A DNA stretch of 64,000 nt from Rhynochetos jubatus. Its lineage: Eukaryota; Chordata; Aves; Eurypygiformes; Rhynochetidae. The position numbers and the translations under genes were made by a program. Position 1 is the stretch's first letter. Each line of letters starts with the position of its first letter. Shown one piece after another: positions 58,136-64,000 of the stretch. Below the pieces are notes generated by a model. It was not told the DNA's origin. It was given only the letters and a program-made list of their open reading frames with translations, and did no database searches. Where the stretch lies: the NCBI GenBank assembly GCA_027574665.1, contig CM050657.1:22112700-22176699 (forward strand), in the 5' to 3' direction.

Positions 58136-61100
58136 ACAGCAAATGACATTTTCCCCATTTTACCAGGGAGTGGATAGGGGTTGCCCTGGGGGATGTGGGA
58201 TTCCTGGCTCTGATGCTGAAATCTGAACCAGCTGTGCCACCATCTTCAACTTACTGGGGGCTTTCATGAGTTTATGTCCAGTGTACATCCATATTTATCA
58301 TTTAATTGCTTCTTTGATGCTTGTTTACTAAGTTGGTGTAGGAGAAAGCTGTCCTTAGCCAGGCCTTACTTGAGATTCTAAAAGAATCGCTTGCACGCAG
58401 CAGTTCGTGCTCTTGTTTACGATTGCCGTTCCTGTTAAATACCCAACAGATCTGTTAAGACTTTCATATCTGCAGTTGCAGAAATAGCAGACAATTTTAG
58501 TAGTTATGCTCAGAAACAAATTACATTTTGGCTGTAAACTGTGGCTGACGCTGTGAAACAGTACACCGGGATATCTACCCTGTGATTTCCTACCGGATAT
58601 TCTGTGTCTGTATGAACAGCCCTAGTGGTGTGCATAGTGGCTAGCTAATTTCTACATATTCGTTTTAGGTAATATTTATTCCTATCACTCAATCGGATTT
58701 GTAAACCAAATTCACAAATGATGGGGGAGTATGTTCTTCTTTGCAATTAGGATGATTCACCAGTGGCATAACTAATAGGAGAACAGGAAACAGAGAAATC
58801 AGAGCCTTCTGCTTGAGACTGGCAGTGGAGCTTGGGAGCAGAGGCGGTAGGAAACAGAAAATGAGAAAGAAGGGGAGAGGATGAAAATACTGAAAAGAAG
58901 CAAGGAGATGGGGGGATGAGAGACAGTACATTGGAACAAGAGAAGTGATTACAGCCCACTAGAAAGGCTGGGGAAGCTGCTTTCCATAAGGAAAGATAAA
59001 ATAATGAAATAAGTATTTTGCTTTTCACAGAGGGAAAGAGATGATGGGCAGGGGGCTAGCAGAGCTGGGCATATCTGTATGGTCCTAGGAGTAGGGAAGG
59101 GGGTGTGCCGACTGTCCAGATGTCCTGTCAGTAGGTTCCCCACAGGAAAGCCCAAGGTTCTGCAAGTGCTATTCCCAGATAGAGGATCTTCATTATCACC
59201 ACCAAAGGCAACAGAGAGAGCTGGTGTGTTAGGAAACTATTGTAATCCACCTTTCTTGTAATTAAGTCTAGACGTAATAGCTGAGGCTTATTTGTGCCAT
59301 TCTTGACGTTAATATCCTATTCTTTTAGTCTCTCAGAAGGTGAAAAAAAGAACTATGGACACCACCTGTTTTGAAATGAAAGCTCTATGGAGATTAACTT
59401 GTTTTTCTTCGAACCACTTGTCAAAGAACGATATCCCCAGCTCTGTGTGCAGCAGCAGCCACCTGTTCAAAATCAAGGATTTAATCCACCTTGCTCTTCT
59501 GAGGTTTCTTGCCTTGTGCATTGACTCCAGGTATATCTGAAAGATGGGCCCTGGAAGGTATTCCAGATTGTTCAAAGCTGCAGTTGGATTTTCCTCTTTC
59601 TCCCCAGAAAGATGCAGTTTCTGAGTGTCCAGCGTAACCTCTTGGCTTTTACTGATTTAATGCCTATTAACTCAAGGGAATTAGCATGGAGTAGAGGAGT
59701 TCCAAGGACAGAAATCTGGGAAGAAAAGAACTTAGTTGGTGAAAGTGGTCTTAGAGATACGTGACAAGCTGGGGTCCTTAAGCAGGTGATCAATTTATGT
59801 GGTTTGGTTTGAAAATGACAATGCAGAGAGCAACATCAGTTGTCATTTACTTATTTTAAATCCAAAAAGAGAAACAAATCCTGTTTTCTCTCGTCATAGC
59901 AAGTTCAAAATTGCTTCTGGTTTGTTACTCTCTGTCTCTGATCACCTCATAGGTTGCTGCTTCATTGCCATGCAGCCTGGGTGTTGGACAATACCATCAC
60001 TTCAGCTGTGGTTTTGATCACTTTTATCTTAGAGTCCCCATTCACAGAACACGAGTATCAGCTTTCATTTTAGAGGCTAGCTGGCGTTGCCTGGTTGGTA
60101 ACTTGAAAAGTGGACCCTAAGGTCTCAGTCCCAAAACGAAAAGAAAGAAATACTCAAAATAATTTTTTTCAGTTGTTTGACATAAATAACTGGATCATCC
60201 TTTGTTAAGACAAACTTGTAACTTTTGTGGGATATTACCTTTTCTGTAGCTGTGGAATAATGCTATTAAATCGCTTAATTTGCAAGTTAACTTTGCTTTT
60301 TAAAAATAGTAGAAATAATATCACCTACCTCCTTTTCTACCTTTACCTCTCTTTATTCAACTCATTTGAATTTTAAAATCTTATTTGGAAAAGAAACAAT
60401 TCCAAACTGTAATAAACATGTCTCTGTGCTGGTTGGAAGTCACTAATCCTTTTATGTCATGCTTTGTGAGGATGAGCCTTGTCTAGTCCCATATATTGAT
60501 TAAAATTAAGCATTACACAAAACGTTTATCATTTCAAAGGATTATCCTTTTATGTTTTTCTCTTCGTCTTTTTTGAATTAATGTTTTGTACCACAGCTCA
60601 TCTACTAGTGGGCTTTTTTTTTTTTTTTTTACTTTAACAAAAATGTTGCACAATGATTTCTTATTTTTTTTGTATTCAGCTTTTATGAAACATGCCAATG
60701 GACACTTCCAGGGCACAGTATTGTGAATGGTGTGAAAGTGGGCATCTCTAGCTATGTCACGTGTAGCTGCGTGATAGGGAGCCCAAGTCCATTTATTCAT
60801 ACACTGATTAATAGGGATGATCACAAAGAATATATAAATAGTTTCTGTGCCACACCACTTGTTGTCTTATATTGGTTTATACCTATAGAGCTTTGCTAGC
60901 TTGGGAAATGGTTCTCATACACAGCCATGATGAGTAATCTGTGGTTTTGGATGTGGCTTTTGTTTGTTTTGGTTTTGCATTGTTGAAGACACAAGCTGAT
61001 TAACTGCATCATTTTTGAAGAACCATGCTGAATAGAGTAGGATCTAAGTTATACTTGAATTTGGTATGCCTGGCTAAAACCATATGTAATTTATATTCTT

Positions 61101-61904
61101 TCCCTTTACAGATGGCATTTAGTGCCAAGTTTTAAAACTGCAGCTCCTAAACCAGCCAATTGCTAGAGGCAGCCCCAGACCATATAATTTCTAAACCAAA
61201 CTCCATTTAACTGTTTGGACACATTTCTTCTCCTAGTTCAACAGCCCCTGCACCCTGGGTTTTGCTTGTAATTCTATGTGTGTGCTTATCTGATACCTAC
61301 TGACCCCTGAAGACTGGTATGCTGCGCTAACCTTACATTTACACCAAACAGTTCTTTTTCGTAGATCTAGTTCCAACTGATGTGTGTTTGCCCTACTAGA
61401 TTGACCCTGCGCCATGTTTAAAACATTGGCAAAGGCAAAAAGCCCAAAATAAAACCAGCTATCCAGCCCTTGAGAGTAACATGTCTAACCACACATGGTT
61501 CTGTGTAGGTACCTCCAGTGGCACTGAAACCCTACGCTAAGTTTGATCCAGGTTGTGGTGAAAGACTGAAGTTTTGGGAGTTGATCTTGCTAGATCACTA
61601 ACAAGAAGTGAGGTTGGTAATTTCTGGTGCCAGGTTGGGCAAGGAGCTGTGTTTGGCAGGTGGAAGCCAGCACCTGTCCTGAAAAGGAGCAGTCATACAG
61701 CTGAGAAATGCTCTGGCAAATTCAGAAAAGCCATAGCAACGAAACAAAATGTTTCAGAAAGGCAAGGAAGCAAAAGTACACTACAGGGACTGTTATCTGT
61801 GAGTGTGTTGACTACTGTGTTCTAAATAGAGATTTGTTTATAAGGAAACAATAACACAAGTGGGAGGATGGGAATCCTCCTGCCTGTCACTGACTCATCG
61901 CAGG
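58136..61904. other. Unique non-coding sequence
   Basis: No recognised gene. It includes a T17 run at 60614-60630. Open frames are below 100 codons and unassigned. Confidence 0.4.
60614..60630 (+). repeat. T17 homopolymer
   Basis: Seventeen T in a row followed by ACTTTAAC. A second T-rich stretch follows at 60663-60670. No retroposed gene was recognised on the minus strand. Confidence 0.85.
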
Positions 61905-62100
61905 GTGATGATTGGAATAGGCAGGCTGTGTCGTGTAGTTGGTAGGATACTTGCTCAAGAACTTCTCTGTGGCCTAGAGAGTCACCCTACCCCCTTCTCT
62001 GGCATTTTTAGGCTGGACATTGTCAGACCTCCTGATTTGTACAGTGTCTTATCTTGGCTAGAGTCTCAAGGTGCTTCCATAGCATAAATAATACAATAGT
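61905..62100 (+). repeat. Possible tRNA-derived SINE relic
   Basis: GTGTCGTGTAGTTGGTAGGA followed by TACTTGCTCAAGAACTTC (61928-61965) resembles the tRNA-like head of amniote SINEs ('GTGTGGTCTAGTGGTTAGAGCACTGG'). 'GAGTCTCAAGGTGCTTCCAT...AGCATAAATAATAC' at the right end resembles their 3' part ('ATCTCAAAGTGCTTTACAAAGATAAATAAT'). The middle is not clearly matched. Weak to moderate. Confidence 0.35.
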
Positions 62101-64000
62101 GCATTCACTCCTGTGTGCAGCAGTTGTGCCATGCCAGCAATCAACTAGCTGGCAAAATGTCCTGAATACTGGTTAAAATTACCACTCTGAGCACAAGATG
62201 AGTGAGCTATGGCAAGTTTAATCATCTGTTTAAACTTTGAGTTTCTGCTTTGCCTGAGCTGGATGCTGCTACCGGACTCTCTCCCCGGCCACCACTTAAG
62301 AACAATTACTATGGTTACAAGGTTAAGCAATAAACTCTACTGTGGTCTTTCAGGATGTCAAATTTTTCATTAACAACCTCTGGGCAAAGCCTAGCCAGCT
62401 TGTGTGCTTAAAAACCAATTAGACTTATTCCTGGTTTTAGTAAGTCTCTCTTTGGTCTTGAAGGTTCAGCAGCAAAGTAGGAAGAATTAGATCTGCAGTC
62501 AGTCCTTCAGGGCTACATGTTTCCTTTCTTCCTTCTTCAGGGTTAATGGAGGACTCCTGGTACAGGTTCAGCTCATTAGGCTCTTCAGTATGGTTTGTCT
62601 CTCTGTAATTAAGCATCCACTGACAAAACTGGCTGTTAATAGCTTTTTAATGGTGCTTTTTCTTCTGGTGTCTTTCCTATAAGGATTTTTTTAGGTTTTT
62701 CACTGAAAATCCAATCTGAAACTTGAGTTCTCCTTTCTGTCCCTTTCTGCTAACTTCTTGGTGTCAGAAATGGCAAAGGTTATACATTTATAAGCACTAT
62801 TCTAGTTCTTAGTTTATAGGTAAAAGCTGTATGAGCCAACTTTTCAATCAAATGTTTTGATTTTTAAAAAAAGTTCTTCTCATCGGATCCTGGACTTCTA
62901 CTTCCTTTGGCACAAGCAAAATACTGGGGGATGGTAACTGAACCCTGATTCTTTACAGGGCCTCATCCACAGAGAGTTGAGGGGGTTTTATCTTTACATC
63001 TGGCTTTTGGCAGATGTAAATGCTACATTGCTAGCAGAACAGTCATCCTCGAAACTCTGGAGTCCAGTGTCATGACGGGTAAGACACAGGGCTTCCAGGT
63101 TACTGGCCACTAGCCCAGTACTCTTCCTTCTCCTCGAAGAACTATTCATTTACATTGTCATTTCTGTTAATGTAGGTCTCCAGTAAAATGCATTTTCCTC
63201 ATGTGATTTTTTTGCTGTCTGAATAGAATTTAAAATATACAAAGACATCCAATACTAAAATAATAATACTGCTGTGCTACCAGGTAAAAGCAGCCTTGAG
63301 ATTGTCAGGATTGTCTCTTGAAGGGTCTGCAGGTAGCTGTGGCTAGCACATGTTCCATGACTCTGTGAATCACATAGTTTTGTAAGAAAACCAAACGTAA
63401 AATTATATTTTGTGGTTTTACAATCAAACTGACACTTTAAAGGAATTTTAACATGATAATGTAACACAAAATGGCAGTTAATTCCCTAAAGCGATGTAGC
63501 AACTTCAGATTATGCAGGCTGTTTAACTTGAGTGTGACAAACAATGCTGCTGTAAAAATCTAGGTGGTAAGATATTAGATGCACTCCCTGTGAGCTAAGA
63601 GTGCACATCCGTCTCACCAGGAGCTGGAAACAGAGCATTGGCACTGCCCTGCCTTGGCTCAGTGTTGCAGTGTCACCCCAAGTGGAGCTTTCATATTCCA
63701 GTTCTGAAATAGTAGTTATACAGGGAAAGCAAAAAGCTGGTGTTAAAGGACCACTGGTCTCTGTCAGAACAGCCTGCTGATAGTACAACTGAAAGCTTGG
63801 ACCTAGAAAGCTTTTGCTTTACTATGGAGTGTAGGTAAAATAGAATGTGTTTCTTTTTCTATGAGTGCAAAGTGACTAGCAGCAGTCTTCAGCCTTTTAC
63901 TGCATTCCTAGATAAAATTATACGGAAAAGCAAAGGAGAATGCAATTCCTGACAACCCATCTCGAGGCATCCACTCAGTAAACACTGCAGTCTGAAAGGA
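62101..64000. other. Unique non-coding sequence
   Basis: No recognised gene or confident repeat. One perfect short hairpin is present (listed separately). Confidence 0.4.
62993..63020. repeat. Perfect 10-bp inverted repeat (hairpin)
   Basis: TTTACATCTG (62993-63002) and CAGATGTAAA (63011-63020) are exact reverse complements with an 8-base spacer GCTTTTGG. The stem does not extend further. There is no T-run after it, and it is too short for a microRNA precursor. Confidence 0.8.

Noticed and set aside
60600-60830. T17 run as an antisense poly(A) tail of a retroposed gene
   Set aside because: The minus-strand sequence beyond it encodes no recognisable protein.
1-64000. A prokaryote-type gene system, CRISPR array or phage region
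   Set aside because: The sequence has vertebrate features (avian CR1, MIR-like relics, AT-leaning stop-rich DNA), with no operons, regular spacers or dense genes.

Overview
The window looks like a piece of a bird nuclear genome. It has AT-leaning, stop-rich non-coding sequence, no dense or long genes, several copies of the CR1 non-LTR retrotransposon with the avian 3' end (a segment like GATCTTTAAGGTCCCTT followed by an ATTCTRTG octamer tail), and faint relics of older amniote repeats. I found no CpG island, no tRNA or rRNA gene, no CRISPR and no confident protein-coding host gene. The most economical reading is intergenic DNA or the inside of a long intron. The exact species cannot be told from the sequence.

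Layout. 0-2.5 kb: unique DNA, then a composite CR1 at about 1.51-2.51 kb in which a 3' fragment on the + strand is split by an inverted endonuclease-domain fragment. 2.5-20 kb: mostly unique, with MIR-like SINE relics near 3.7, 5.0 and 16.7 kb, an old CR1/L3 relic near 6.9 kb, a pair of diverged direct repeats (6.8 and 7.7 kb), an unassigned 192-codon ORF at 8.5-9.0 kb, and old repeat relics near 10.3-10.9 kb. 20-45 kb: an old CR1/L3 3' end at 20.2-20.5 kb, a possible small exon at 24.5 kb, ancient amniote repeat relics near 35.8 and 37.2 kb, a GC-richer patch at 41.9-42.2 kb and another old CR1 3' end at 43.5 kb. 45-47.3 kb: an ancient CR1/L3-like LINE interrupted by a younger 5'-truncated CR1 that still carries 296 open codons. 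47-64 kb: an (ATCCC)11 microsatellite at 50.0 kb, an old CR1/L3 endonuclease relic at 51.3-51.9 kb, a possible exon at 55.2-55.4 kb, a clear antisense CR1 at 56.05-56.65 kb, a homeodomain-like AT-rich patch at 58.1 kb and a SINE-like relic at 62 kb.

There is no gene system here in the sense of co-operating genes. The recognisable content is several generations of LINE/SINE insertions, the oldest (CR1/L3, MIR-like) overlaid by younger avian CR1. The most interesting structures are the inverted-core CR1 composite, the nested LINE at 45-47 kb, and a few short segments that might be exons or conserved regulatory DNA. Repeat assignments rest on remembered family patterns, not on alignment, so boundaries of old copies are approximate.
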